A stretch of 64,000 bases of DNA from an uncultured Corynebacterium sp. (GTDB lineage Bacteria; Actinomycetota; Actinomycetes; Mycobacteriales; Mycobacteriaceae). Below are positions 23,994 to 33,382 of the stretch, piece after piece (position 1 is the stretch's first letter; every line of letters starts with the position of its first letter). The notes beneath the pieces were generated by a model. The model saw nothing but the letters and a program-made list of their open reading frames with translations. It ran no database searches and was not told the DNA's origin. A program made the translations under genes and the position numbers. The DNA lies in NCBI RefSeq assembly GCF_943914615.1, contig NZ_CALUCS010000007.1, positions 35,079-99,078 of the forward strand, read 5' to 3'.

Positions 23994-24309
23994 TTGTTAA
24001 TAAATCCTTTCACCTTGTTGGTACGCAATACGGGGGTTTTGTCTTGCTTGGTGAGTACCAACAGTGGGGGAATTACTTAGTGGTGTACATCAGCAGTGGT
24101 GTCGCTGATTGTTTTCGTCTTTCCCGTACACAACAGACGGTACGCATGGTTTTATTGACGCTTCAAGCAAAATGCTCTGCAACAGGCCTGAGGCGAACAT
24201 TTCCGCAACGTAACCCCAGTTCATTACACACATCACGATTGGGTCAAGTTTTCTAACAGTGTGCTCCGAGTAGCTATTTCACAACGCGGGGTGTCGATAA
24301 AAGAAAAAT
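23994..24309. other. Intergenic region upstream of the PRC/DUF2382 gene with a variant dispersed motif
   Basis: About 315 bp without a gene; it should carry the promoter of the PRC gene. At 24288-24310 it contains GGGGTGTCGATAAAAGAAAA, a variant of the dispersed motif whose T-rich strand continues the U-tract of the esxT terminator. Confidence 0.5.
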
Positions 24310-24345
24310 CTCGGGCTTCCCTTTCCAGTCCAAGGGGAGCCCGAG
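24310..24345 (-). terminator. Intrinsic terminator after the esxU-esxT operon
   Basis: CTCGGGCTTCCC pairs with GGGGAGCCCGAG, followed on the minus strand by ATTTTTCTTTTATCG. It lies 29 bp past the esxT stop. Confidence 0.82.
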
Positions 24346-24374
24346 AGCATGACGGGAGAAATTACCCAGCTGGC

Positions 24375-24656
24375 TTAGGCCCAGCTGTTTGCTGCGTTGG
24401 TGTTGATTTCGCTCATGCGATCATTTGCCTGGCGGACGGTACGGGCGATCTGCCCCAGCACCTCATTGATCTCCTGTGCGGAATCGTCCCACTTCTTCTG
24501 CGCTGCCTGGTAGCTGTCGGACGCTGTGCCCTCCCACTCGCTAACCATCGGCTGCAGATCGCGCTTGAGGTCTCCTAGCAGACCGTTGATGGTGCCGTTG
24601 CCACGGTTGATGTCATCCGCAGCATTGGCGATCTGCGCAAAGTTGTACTGAATCAT
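24375..24656 (-). CDS. esxT: WXG100 family type VII secretion substrate EsxT
   Basis: A 93-residue helical-hairpin protein with the central W-E-G (VSEWEGTASDSYQ) of WXG100 proteins. The C-terminal helix has the Trp-rich end NAANSWA. It forms a probable heterodimer with the upstream EsxU partner. Order rplM-rpsI, esxT, esxU, Rv3446c-like, eccC is the same as in the ESX-4 locus of M. tuberculosis (Rv3443c-Rv3447c), on which the name rests. Confidence 0.9.
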   Translation of the reverse strand: MIQYNFAQIANAADDINRGNGTINGLLGDLKRDLQPMVSEWEGTASDSYQAAQKKWDDSAQEINEVLGQIARTVRQANDRMSEINTNAANSWA

Positions 24657-24716
24657 TCCTGTCCCCTTCTGTAATGAATTCTGTGATGAATCTCTTGTGC
24701 GCCCAGCGGACCCGGG

Positions 24717-25004
24717 TTAAGCGTTGAAAGCTGCCGCGTTGTCCACGTCAGTGGTATCGAAGTCGCCTGCGTTGGCGCGGATGTTATCCGCGATGCTCTG
24801 CAGAGCCTCGTTAAGCTTCCGCGCGTTCTCGTCCCAGCGCTCCATCAGCGAGTGAAAGGAGACCTGCGCCTGGCCCTTCCAGCTGCCGGAAACGTCATCC
24901 ACCACGCCACGCAGGCGGCTGAGCTCGCCCTGCACCTCGTCCTTCACACGGTCGACGTTGTTCGCCGCCTGGTTCATCGTGCTGACATCTGTTTTAAAGC
25001 TCAT
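24717..25004 (-). CDS. esxU: WXG100 family type VII secretion substrate EsxU
   Basis: A 95-residue WXG100 protein with W-K-G in the turn (VSGSWKGQAQVSFHSLMERW). It would pair with EsxT, encoded 60 bp downstream. The tail ends DVDNAAAFNA. The leader AGGGGGATTTTAGAGC just before the ATG is close to the leaders of eccC and eccD. Confidence 0.9.
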   Translation of the reverse strand: MSFKTDVSTMNQAANNVDRVKDEVQGELSRLRGVVDDVSGSWKGQAQVSFHSLMERWDENARKLNEALQSIADNIRANAGDFDTTDVDNAAAFNA

Positions 25005-25135
25005 GCTCTAAAATCCCCCTGTTGAATATTCCGCAATTCGTCTATCATGCCGCCGGGTATCCCCTTGAAAACCCTGTTGAAGGCGCCATCGTAAGGGTTA
25101 TACTCGCCGCCCTGCGAAAAGGTTCACGGCAATTC

Positions 25136-26437
25136 TTACTTTTCCGGCCGCGCCGTCGCCACAAACTCCTGGCACACCTTTTCCCGCTGCTTATTCCACT
25201 GCCTGTACTGGCAGCCCACCGAAATCTGGTGCCCGTCCACCAACCGCACATGCCATAGGGTCGTCGAACTCGGATAGCTCTCCTCGTAACTCACCGGCTG
25301 GGTCGATACCACTGTCACCCCATCGTCACCGCTGCTCACGTCGTTCAGCGCGCCGAGCATCGCCGCATCCATTTCCTCTTGTGTTTTCAGCGGTGTCTCC
25401 TTGGCTGCCACCAGCACGCGCATCCCCTCGTCGTCGCCGATGTATTCCTCCCGCGCTCGGGTTGCACTGCCTAAGCGCCACCCGTCCACGTTCACGCTGA
25501 TTGGTATGTCCGCACGCCTTGAACTCTGATCAGCTGTGGTTACTCCCCTCCTGTGTGGCTCGGGGAAGGGTTCAGTCGCCTCCTTGTCTGTCCCTTCTGG
25601 GTCCGGTTCGTCTGCGATGGGTTCCTCTGGTTCCACGCTCAAGTTCCCCGTGGCACTCGCAGCGCTATCCGCGTCTTCCGCACTAGCCGTGTTCTCTGCT
25701 GCCTGCGAATCGAACACCGTAAACGTCGCCACCAGCCCGCCAACAATAAACAGTGCCAAGGCGGCCAACGCCGCGGGCAGCCTGCGGTTGTCTTTTCTTT
25801 CTTCCTTTTTTATTGACGCCCCCTCCTCCACCTCCTGCCACTCCTCCGCTTCCTCTACGGGCTCTGCTACTGCAGTGTCCACGTCTCGATGGCGAATCGG
25901 TTCAGCAAGGTTAAGGTGTTCCAGTTCCTGCTGCGCCAGCGCGAGCTCGCTGGCCACCCGCAGCACCATGTCGTTATCCACCAGCCGTGCGCGCACTCCC
26001 ATGATTCGCAGATAGTGCACAACCTGCACAGCAAAGGAGCCGGTAACCAGGACGTCTACCTCTCGCAGTCCGATGCCCCAGGGGAACAGCTCGCGAGGCT
26101 CCGGCGGGTTCACGGCCGCAACTTCCGGGTGCTCTTGTCGCTGCTCCAGCACCTCGCTGACCATCTCAGAAAGTTCAGTGAGCCTGCCTAGACTCAGCCC
26201 GGAACGCTGAAACTCCACGTCGTCCAACGCATCCGCTGTGTTTTCTGAGCTCTCGTACTGCAAATATCCCGGACGTTGCATCTCGGCATCGCCGGTCACC
26301 ACGAATCCTGTGGCTAGATCCGTCACCGTCATGCCGCTGACCAACACACCCGATTCCTGCAGCGCCAGCGCCTCGGCCAGCAGTCCCCGGGCGTCCCCAA
26401 TCCTCTGATCTACCCTCATTTTCTCCACCCCACTCAC
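25136..26437 (-). CDS. Type VII secretion-associated protein, Rv3446c family
   Basis: A 433-residue protein with a cytoplasmic N-terminal part of about 215 residues, one transmembrane helix at about 228-248 (AALAALALFIVGGLVATF) and an extracytoplasmic C-terminal domain with the family signature region (ISVNVDGWRLGSATRAREEY ... WHVRLVDGHQISVGCQYR). Position between esxU and eccC matches Rv3446c. The GTG at 26437 lies 6 bp after eccC; ATG at 26419 with GGAG close by is also possible. The dispersed motif lies inside this gene at 25801-25823, encoding GASIKKEER in the Glu-rich linker just before the helix. Confidence 0.87.
   Translation of the reverse strand: MSGVEKMRVDQRIGDARGLLAEALALQESGVLVSGMTVTDLATGFVVTGDAEMQRPGYLQYESSENTADALDDVEFQRSGLSLGRLTELSEMVSEVLEQRQEHPEVAAVNPPEPRELFPWGIGLREVDVLVTGSFAVQVVHYLRIMGVRARLVDNDMVLRVASELALAQQELEHLNLAEPIRHRDVDTAVAEPVEEAEEWQEVEEGASIKKEERKDNRRLPAALAALALFIVGGLVATFTVFDSQAAENTASAEDADSAASATGNLSVEPEEPIADEPDPEGTDKEATEPFPEPHRRGVTTADQSSRRADIPISVNVDGWRLGSATRAREEYIGDDEGMRVLVAAKETPLKTQEEMDAAMLGALNDVSSGDDGVTVVSTQPVSYEESYPSSTTLWHVRLVDGHQISVGCQYRQWNKQREKVCQEFVATARPEK
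25801..25823 (-). repeat. Dispersed motif copy inside the Rv3446c-like gene
   Basis: On the minus strand GGGGGCGTCAATAAAAAAGG matches the dispersed motif closely. It is read as GASIKKE in a charged, non-conserved linker. Confidence 0.55.
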
Positions 26438-26443
26438 TTATTC

Positions 26444-29400
26444 TCAGTTCTGTTCCGCCACCTCGGCCACGTGCACCGTCCAAGTTTCTTTGTGCACATA
26501 GGCGGCGCGCCCCTGTGGGCGTCGTACTAAACGAACCCCCGCGATCGGCCCGTCCTCGCGCGGCGCAGAAAACAGCAACCACGCGCTCTGGTCGCGCATA
26601 GCCTGCGTAAGCGGCTGATAGGCCGCGCGGGCGAACTGCCCCGAACGGCGGCCAAGCACCAGGTGCAAGCCGATGTCTGCGGCGTACGGCAACAGGGGAA
26701 GCAGCTGGTCGAGGCCGGGATCGGCGTCCGCATCGTCGACCACCACGAATAGCTCCGGCCCAGACCACCAGGAGCGTTCCCGCAGCTGCTGCGGGGTCAC
26801 GTCACTACCCGGAATTCGCTCCCGCAGCGTGGCAACCCACTCGGCAAGGTCCGCGCGGAAATCCTCCGGCACACGATAACCCACAACCCCCAACAACCCG
26901 CGGCGTGTGTCCGTGACCAGGAACTCCGGCGGCTCGCCGGTGTGGCTGCGAGTATCGGCGACGGACTGCATCACCGCGCGCAGGGCAGTCGTCACGCCAC
27001 TGCCCGCTTGGCCAATGGCCACCAGGTGCGGGAAAGTGCCCCGATCCCAACGGACCGGGTCCAAGCGCGGGCCGCCAATGGCGAAGGCCTGCGGGTCGCC
27101 CAGCTCCCCCCAACCGATGCGCTCCGGCAGCACACGCATGGCGACCTCCGGCTCGCCGCGGCGGGCGCTTTCCATCCGCACATGTTCGACATCCTGCGCG
27201 GTGGAGTTGGCGAACTGCACGTGCTTTCCGCGGGGCGACACACCCCGGCCAGGCACGTCGGGCAGGGATTTCTGCGCTTCGCGGAAATGCGCGTCTAGCG
27301 GGGTCATCCGCAGTTCGATCGGGCCGGTTAGCACGTCCCGCAGCGAGGGGCGGAAGTTCCACCGCAGTGCTGTGACCACCACGTGCAGGCCGCGCTCCAG
27401 CCCGGTAGTGGCCAGGCGAATGAGGCGCTGTTCCTCCTCGCCCGTCCCACCGCTGGCTGTCCCCACCTGGTCCAGCCCGTCGATGATCAGCAGGCGCTGG
27501 CCTTCCGTCTGCTCCATCTCGTCGAACAGGCGAGCTAGCCCATCGGGTCCCACCACCGCCGCCACCTGCGGCAAACGCGCGAGATCCCGCAAGCCACCAC
27601 CCGGGTCGAAGATGTACACAGGCCAGCCCGGTGAACTTAGAACCCACCCCAGCACCAGGCTGCGCACCGCCGTGGTCTTGCCTGTGCGCGGCTGGCCGAC
27701 GATCGCCCAATGCTTGCGGCGCAGGTCCACATCCATCGGCACCTGCAGCCCCTCGAAGGGCAAATCCTCCAGGCCCATGCGAGCCACGCCCGGCGCGCGG
27801 GGCTCCATGACCTCACTGGCGGGCAGGTCTTCCGGCAGCGGCGGCAGCCACACCGGGTTCTTATTCGGCCCCTCCAGCCGGTCGATCACCATCTGCATGG
27901 TGGTAGTCTCCGCCTCCACTGTGGAGCCCAGCACCCGCACCAGCCGCTGGTCACGGGGCAACTCCGGGCCGGAAACATAGGCCGAGTGGAAGCGCACCTT
28001 ATCGCCGGCAGAAAGAATCGCCGCACCTGGGGTGGCGGGCAGCTCGTAAGCCTCGGTGGTGCCGATCAGCGCGCGGGATTCGGAGGCAGAGAATGTGCGC
28101 AGGGCGATGCGGTAGCTCAGGTGGGATTCCAAGCCGCGTAGGCGCCCTTCCTCCAGTCGCTGGGTGGCCAGCAGCAGGTGCATTCGCAGGCTGCGCCCCA
28201 GCCGCCCGATCGCGGCGAACACCTCGGCGAACTCGGGCCGAGCGTGCAGCAACTCGGAGAACTCGTCCACCACAATAAACAACGCAGGCATCTGTCCCGG
28301 GTAGGCGCGGTTGTATTCCGCCGCCGTGGTCAGGCCTGCGGCGCGGAGCTTTTCTTGACGCCGATGCATCTCCCCCAGCAAACTATCCTGCATTCGGTCG
28401 ACCAGCCCCGCCTCCTCAGCCAGGTTGGTGATCAGCGCAGACGTGTGGGGCAACCGGTCCATTCCCAGGAAGCTGGCGCCGCCCTTGAAGTCCACGAGCA
28501 CGAAGTTCAGCTCCTCCGGGCTGTGCTGGTGGGCGAAGCTGATCACCACGCTTTTCAGCAGTTCCGACTTTCCACTACCGGTCGCGCCCACGCACAGACC
28601 ATGCGGGCCGATGCCTCCCAGGGCGGATTCCTTGATGTCCAGGTACACCGGCGCGCCAGAAAAGCCGATGGGCGCACGCAGGTCACCGCCCGGCAGTTCC
28701 AGCAGCGAGGTGCTGGATTTCACGGTGGACCTGGCGCGGCAGATCTGCGCCAGCTCCACCTCGCTGAGCTGGTCGGCCACGCCGAAGGGCACCCAGCCAT
28801 CGACGGTCCAGGCGCTTAGCAGGCACCCGCCGGCGGCATCGTCCACCTGCAGCAACAGACCGTGCCCCTTGGCGTTTTCCACCCACTCGTCGCTCGGGTC
28901 AGTAACCACCGCACCGGCGACTACGGGGCTTTGTCCCGTGCAGAAGTGCACCTTGCACGGCCCATCGTGTGGCAACCACTCCTCGAAAGGGCCGGTGATC
29001 CCGATGATGTCCGGGTCCTGCATCGCCAGTTGCGCCTGCATTGCACGTGCCAGGCCAGCCGCCCCGTCGCCCAGTAGCACGATGCAGTGGAAGCTGGCCA
29101 GCTCCACGGACACCGGGGCCTCGATGGTGGCATAGCGCAGCGCGACCTCTCGCAGGCTCATGGCGCTGACCGGCTCCAGGTCCTCCGGCGGGGCGTTCAC
29201 CGGCACTTCCAGCGGATCGTCCGGGGTCTGCACCGCGGTGCCGATGCGCACCACGCCCGGCTCAGAAGTCACGTCGGTGCCGGTCTGCACGTGCGTCCAC
29301 AGCGCCTGCGGATGCGGATGGGCCGCCAGCATGCCCTGCAGCTGCTCGTCGTGGCTACGCTGCACGCTATCTTTCAGCGCGTCGATATGCCGGTGGAACG

Positions 29401-29620
29401 AACGACGAGTCTCGTCCACGTTTGCGCCAGGCTGGAACATCATCGCCATACTGCCCAGCATCATCAGCGGAAAAATAAAGCTGATCGGGTTGCGCCCCGA
29501 CCCGGAGAGCACCATGGCAGCCACCATGCCCACCACCGCGATCAGCATGACGGCAGGCAAGAGCAGCCTGATGAACGGTTGTTTGTCTTTCGGCAGCGTC
29601 GGCGGCGCCTGTGTTTGCAT
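26444..29620 (-). CDS. eccC4: ESX-4 type VII secretion ATPase EccC
   Basis: The motor of the type VII machine, 1058 residues from ATG 29620. Two transmembrane helices lie at about 17-62. Three FtsK/SpoIIIE-like ATPase domains follow: the first has Walker A GATGSGKS (about 345-352) and Walker B LFIVVDEFSEL; the second has GQPRTGKTT (about 642) and LLIIDGLDQ; the third has GQAGSGVTT (about 869), where the Walker Lys is replaced by Val. EccC recognises WXG100 substrates with its C-terminal domain. The start is preferred because GGGGGA precedes it; a frame 15 codons longer exists. Divergent from eccD. Confidence 0.95.
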   Translation of the reverse strand: MQTQAPPTLPKDKQPFIRLLLPAVMLIAVVGMVAAMVLSGSGRNPISFIFPLMMLGSMAMMFQPGANVDETRRSFHRHIDALKDSVQRSHDEQLQGMLAAHPHPQALWTHVQTGTDVTSEPGVVRIGTAVQTPDDPLEVPVNAPPEDLEPVSAMSLREVALRYATIEAPVSVELASFHCIVLLGDGAAGLARAMQAQLAMQDPDIIGITGPFEEWLPHDGPCKVHFCTGQSPVVAGAVVTDPSDEWVENAKGHGLLLQVDDAAGGCLLSAWTVDGWVPFGVADQLSEVELAQICRARSTVKSSTSLLELPGGDLRAPIGFSGAPVYLDIKESALGGIGPHGLCVGATGSGKSELLKSVVISFAHQHSPEELNFVLVDFKGGASFLGMDRLPHTSALITNLAEEAGLVDRMQDSLLGEMHRRQEKLRAAGLTTAAEYNRAYPGQMPALFIVVDEFSELLHARPEFAEVFAAIGRLGRSLRMHLLLATQRLEEGRLRGLESHLSYRIALRTFSASESRALIGTTEAYELPATPGAAILSAGDKVRFHSAYVSGPELPRDQRLVRVLGSTVEAETTTMQMVIDRLEGPNKNPVWLPPLPEDLPASEVMEPRAPGVARMGLEDLPFEGLQVPMDVDLRRKHWAIVGQPRTGKTTAVRSLVLGWVLSSPGWPVYIFDPGGGLRDLARLPQVAAVVGPDGLARLFDEMEQTEGQRLLIIDGLDQVGTASGGTGEEEQRLIRLATTGLERGLHVVVTALRWNFRPSLRDVLTGPIELRMTPLDAHFREAQKSLPDVPGRGVSPRGKHVQFANSTAQDVEHVRMESARRGEPEVAMRVLPERIGWGELGDPQAFAIGGPRLDPVRWDRGTFPHLVAIGQAGSGVTTALRAVMQSVADTRSHTGEPPEFLVTDTRRGLLGVVGYRVPEDFRADLAEWVATLRERIPGSDVTPQQLRERSWWSGPELFVVVDDADADPGLDQLLPLLPYAADIGLHLVLGRRSGQFARAAYQPLTQAMRDQSAWLLFSAPREDGPIAGVRLVRRPQGRAAYVHKETWTVHVAEVAEQN

Positions 29621-29851
29621 GCTAAAAATCCCCCGGTTACCTGCTAGTCCCCAACTAATCCCCATCCAACCCCCTGGATGTGGTTTTTGATTCTAAACCT
29701 TCCCCGGACAACCCGCAGGACAAGCGCGCTCGCCTCGCCTGGGTTACTATCTGTGCCGTGTAATAAACACCGGCGGGGTCCAAAGGGGGGATCCTCGCTG
29801 CAGATTCAATTGGGCACGGCTTAAACGTGCACCACCAGGGGGATTTTTACT

Positions 29852-31003
29852 GTGCTAGCTCTCAGCATTTCCGTGCCCGCGAAGGGCACCACTATCAACG
29901 CTGCGATCGCCGACCATGTGCCGGTCGCGGAGCTCATACCGCACCTCGTGGACGCGGAGCCGGGGGAACACTGGACCCTCCACCGAGCGGTCGGGCAGGT
30001 CCAGCCCCAACACACTTTGGCGGAGGCCGGGGTGCGCCCCGGCGAGTCGCTGACCTTGCAGATCGCCACCGTTCCCGCCCCGCCGGCCGAGGCTGTCGAG
30101 GAGCTTTCCGGCCCCATCCCCGCCAGCCCTGCGGCTTGGGTCGCCGCGGCCATCGTTGCGCTGTTCAGCCTTCAGGCTGCTCCCGCGTGGCACCCTTTGG
30201 ATAATCAGCTGGTTGGAGCTGGGGGCGTCCTTAACCTCAACCATTCGGCAGACACCGCAACGATCGTGACGACCGCAGTGGCGGCACTGGCTACGGCGGC
30301 GGCTTCGCTGCACCATCGCAACTTCACCTACCTGGCGGCAATCCTCGGTTTCGGGCTGGGGCTGCACGTGAATGTGCTGTGCGCGTGCTTTGTGGCGGCT
30401 CTCATGGTGTGGCGCAGCGGCCCGGCGCGGATCGTGACGGTTACGTGGGTGGTGTTCGCAGCGATGAACTTCTGGCCGGGGGTTACCCTGCTGCTGGCGA
30501 TGTTCGCGCTGGCTTACTCGGGGCAGATTGCGATCGGGCTGGCGGGCATCAAGCTGCCAAAGGTGCCCGCGACTGGTGTGTTTACTCAGCCGACGATCAC
30601 CCGCGCGGGTCAGGCGGTGGAGGTGCATTCCGCCCTGGTGGTGGCAATCGTGGCGGCGCTGGGTGCTTGCGTGTACCAGCTGGCACCGTGGGATAAGCCG
30701 CTGAGCCTGTGGCGTGCAGCGCTGTTGGTGCTGGTGGCCGTGCTGGGCGTTAGCGCGCGCAGCACTCGGCCGGTGCATTCGGTGGCGTTGGCGGTGCTTT
30801 CCGCTGCGACGATTCTGTGGTTGGCGCTGCACGAACCCTGGGGTGCGGCGTGCCTGGTGCTGGTTGGCCTGCCGGCGGTGCGCGTGCAGTCGCCGATGTT
30901 GGGGCGGGTGATCGACATGGTGGAGGCCGTCGCGTTCTGTCTGGCCATTCCCCTTGCGCTGCAGACCACAGGAATCTTCGAGGCGATTCGGGGCATCGGC
31001 TGA
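29852..31003 (+). CDS. eccD4: ESX-4 type VII secretion membrane protein EccD
   Basis: A 383-residue integral membrane subunit. A ubiquitin-like (YukD) N-terminal domain covers about 1-78 (LALSISVPAKGTTINAAIADH; GESLTLQI). About eleven hydrophobic helices follow, from 95 to 380. It is somewhat shorter than M. tuberculosis EccD4. The GTG start follows AGGGGGATTTTTACT, the leader also seen at eccC and esxU. The stop overlaps the mycP ATG (TGATG). Confidence 0.92.
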   Translation: MLALSISVPAKGTTINAAIADHVPVAELIPHLVDAEPGEHWTLHRAVGQVQPQHTLAEAGVRPGESLTLQIATVPAPPAEAVEELSGPIPASPAAWVAAAIVALFSLQAAPAWHPLDNQLVGAGGVLNLNHSADTATIVTTAVAALATAAASLHHRNFTYLAAILGFGLGLHVNVLCACFVAALMVWRSGPARIVTVTWVVFAAMNFWPGVTLLLAMFALAYSGQIAIGLAGIKLPKVPATGVFTQPTITRAGQAVEVHSALVVAIVAALGACVYQLAPWDKPLSLWRAALLVLVAVLGVSARSTRPVHSVALAVLSAATILWLALHEPWGAACLVLVGLPAVRVQSPMLGRVIDMVEAVAFCLAIPLALQTTGIFEAIRGIG

Positions 31004-32133
31004 TGATCATCCAGGATTCCTCGCCACACGGGAACTGCCAGGAAGGCACCGTTGCGGCGCCCGGTACCGTGCCATTGCCGGATATTGACGCCCCCTCGTA
31101 CCCAGCGCTGCACGCCCTGTCTCGGGGCCGGGACGTGGACGTGGCTGTGATCGATACGGGCTCCGCTGGGCCGGGCGTGGTGGGAGACCGCGATTTTTGT
31201 GTGTTGCACGGGTCCGTGGTGACCAGCGTGTTGCAGGCGATAGCGCCGGAGACCAAGGTGCATTCGTTTAGGCATAACGCGGTTGCCTCCCGGGCCGAGG
31301 GCACGGTGGAAGACCTGGCGCACGCGATTGACCGAGCGCTGAAGGCACGGGTGAAGGTCATCAATATTTCGATGGTGGCCTGCGAGGATACGGCGGAGCT
31401 GCGGGAGGCCATCGGCCGGGCAGAGAAGGCCGAGGTGCTGGTGGTGGCTTCCACGGGCAACACGGGTCAGTGCCCAGAGGGGGCACCGACGTTTCCCTCC
31501 AGTCTGGATTCTGTGCTGGCCGTGGGGGCGGTGGCGCCGCGGGCGCAGGAGCGGGTGGCTGGTCCGGATGCAGGGAAGGCGGGCTCCGCCGACCTGGGAC
31601 GCGTGCCTGCGCAGTACAGCGCGCCGACCCACTGGGTGGACTTGTTCGCTCCCGGCGGGCCGGTCGAAGGGCAGGTGGACGTGCACGGGAAAGCCCACAC
31701 CATCGTCGGCAACCCCGATCCTTTCGAAGGCACCAGTTTCGCCGCCCCGGTCGTTTCCGGGACGGCGGCTCTGGTCTGGCAGATCGTCCCGCAGCTCAGC
31801 GTGCAGGAGGTCCGAGAGCTGCTGACCGCCACAGCCACTCCCGGCGCGAGCGGTCCGGGGTTAGACAAGCAGATATTGGTTGTGAATCCCGCCGCAGCAG
31901 TGGATAGGGCGCTCGATCTGCAGGATGCGCGAGCCAGCGATGGCTCAGCCGACGCACGCTACGAGCTGCAGACTGTCAGCACCCAGCCTCACCAGCCGGA
32001 GGCCGCCGACTACTCCGTGCCGGTCGTGCTCTCCCTAGTGCTGGCGCTGGGCATCATCGCTACGGTCGTCTGTCGAGCTTTCTCCGCAGACAGCAGGCCA
32101 CCGTCGGGCAACGAGGCCACGCGGGCGAACTGA
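31003..32133 (+). CDS. mycP4: Mycosin (MycP) subtilisin-like serine protease of ESX-4
   Basis: A 376-residue subtilase. The triad is Asp51 (VAVIDTGS), His69 (CVLHGSVV) and Ser245 (GTSFAAPVVSG), with oxyanion Asn153 in STGNTG. A transmembrane helix lies near the C-terminus (VPVVLSLVLALGIIATVV, about 338-358). Mycosins normally carry a signal peptide; from the ATG at 31003, which overlaps the eccD stop, the N-terminus is polar and has none. Upstream in the same frame nothing signal-like is found. The 3' 124 bp overlap the convergent eccB gene. Confidence 0.92.
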   Translation: MIIQDSSPHGNCQEGTVAAPGTVPLPDIDAPSYPALHALSRGRDVDVAVIDTGSAGPGVVGDRDFCVLHGSVVTSVLQAIAPETKVHSFRHNAVASRAEGTVEDLAHAIDRALKARVKVINISMVACEDTAELREAIGRAEKAEVLVVASTGNTGQCPEGAPTFPSSLDSVLAVGAVAPRAQERVAGPDAGKAGSADLGRVPAQYSAPTHWVDLFAPGGPVEGQVDVHGKAHTIVGNPDPFEGTSFAAPVVSGTAALVWQIVPQLSVQEVRELLTATATPGASGPGLDKQILVVNPAAAVDRALDLQDARASDGSADARYELQTVSTQPHQPEAADYSVPVVLSLVLALGIIATVVCRAFSADSRPPSGNEATRAN

Positions 32134-33314
32134 ACCTTGCGCTCCGAGGTGAACCCCAGGGCGCGCAACTCAGCCTGGCTGCCCACGGAGTAACGCACGC
32201 CGTTATCGCTAACCAGCACGTATCCGCGCTCCGTCTTCAGCGCCGACGTGCCCCGCGGGCCGTAAAAGGCGGTTGGATCTTCGGCGGCCAGTACGGCGCT
32301 GATTCCGGCTGAGTCCACGCCCTGCCCGCCACCGGCACTCGCACCAGCATCAGCACCAGCACCAGTGCCATCCTCCGGCTCCGCCAGCCCTTGCGGCCCC
32401 GCGCATACCATCTGCGGCTGCGCCCACGTCACGGGCTGCTCGTTGTCGAACTCCGGGATTCCCGCCAACACGTCCACGCTCGGCTGGCGCATCACATCCG
32501 CAAGTGGTGCCTCCACCGGCGGCACGGGGCTGCTGGCCAGAGCAAAGTCGCGCCGCGAACCTTTGACCTCCCCCACGCCCGCTCGGTCTACCAGAAACGC
32601 CCGGTCGCCAGACGTAATTACCCTGCCCGCCACATCGAAAGGCGCGGGCATCTTCGTCTTTCCCGCCGGCATGGCGATGTCGGGGCTGCGACGAAACTGC
32701 TGGACCAACCCATCGCTGGCGGGCACCGCCTCGGTGCCGAAGGCCCGGGCTGCGTCTGGAGTTATGCGGGCGCGAGTGGTGGCGTCAATAAGCCAATAAC
32801 CCGAAGGAGCAGCCAGCAGAGCGTGGCGATGCGCCTTGATGCGCTCGACGGCCACGACCGTGCCCACGCCACCGGCTGCACGGTCGCAGTACAGCCAATC
32901 GCGGTCCGGCGCAGCGGAAAGCGCCGGCACCTGCGGAATGCCGATCGGCTGCCCCAACGGCACCTGGGATAGCTGCTCAGCCGTGGTTTTCTGCACCTCG
33001 ACGGGCTGCTGCAGAATCAGCCGCGCGGAGGCGACGTTCGTAATCGGATGGTAAGAATCCTCCAGGCGCAGGTGCAGCGTGCCGGTTTCATCGGCCACCA
33101 GGTCGGCCCCGTCCAGGCTCGGCTGTGGCCGCAGCAGCCCCAGCATCACCGCGCCACCGGCGATCAGCAAACTCAGCAGCACGCCGACAACCAGCGCCCG
33201 CCGTTGGCTACGGAGTGGATCGTGCGCCATCCGTGGGTCCCCAATGACCAGCGCGAGCTCGAGCCTGCGTAGCAGAAAATTAAATCCAGATACTTGTATC
33301 CCCGTTGTGCGCAT
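32010..33314 (-). CDS. eccB4: ESX-4 type VII secretion protein EccB
   Basis: A 434-residue subunit with a short cytoplasmic N-terminus bearing the family signature QVSGFNFLLRRLELALVIGD, one transmembrane helix at about 40-60 (ALVVGVLLSLLIAGGAVML) and a large extracytoplasmic domain with two cysteines (LYCDRA; QMVCAGP). EccB forms the outer part of the ESX membrane complex. Its 3' end runs 124 bp into the convergent mycP. A match to the dispersed motif core, GGTGGCGTCAATAAG, is found on the plus strand at about 32778-32792 within coding sequence. Confidence 0.93.
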   Translation of the reverse strand: MRTTGIQVSGFNFLLRRLELALVIGDPRMAHDPLRSQRRALVVGVLLSLLIAGGAVMLGLLRPQPSLDGADLVADETGTLHLRLEDSYHPITNVASARLILQQPVEVQKTTAEQLSQVPLGQPIGIPQVPALSAAPDRDWLYCDRAAGGVGTVVAVERIKAHRHALLAAPSGYWLIDATTRARITPDAARAFGTEAVPASDGLVQQFRRSPDIAMPAGKTKMPAPFDVAGRVITSGDRAFLVDRAGVGEVKGSRRDFALASSPVPPVEAPLADVMRQPSVDVLAGIPEFDNEQPVTWAQPQMVCAGPQGLAEPEDGTGAGADAGASAGGGQGVDSAGISAVLAAEDPTAFYGPRGTSALKTERGYVLVSDNGVRYSVGSQAELRALGFTSERKVQFARVASLPDGGLLSAEKARQTTVAMMPSASTRESTTGTE

Positions 33315-33382
33315 GGTTACTGCGCTCCCCCTTTTTATTGTGTTTTGTTTTTCTAGCCCCCGCTAGCGCGCTTAAGTATTTC

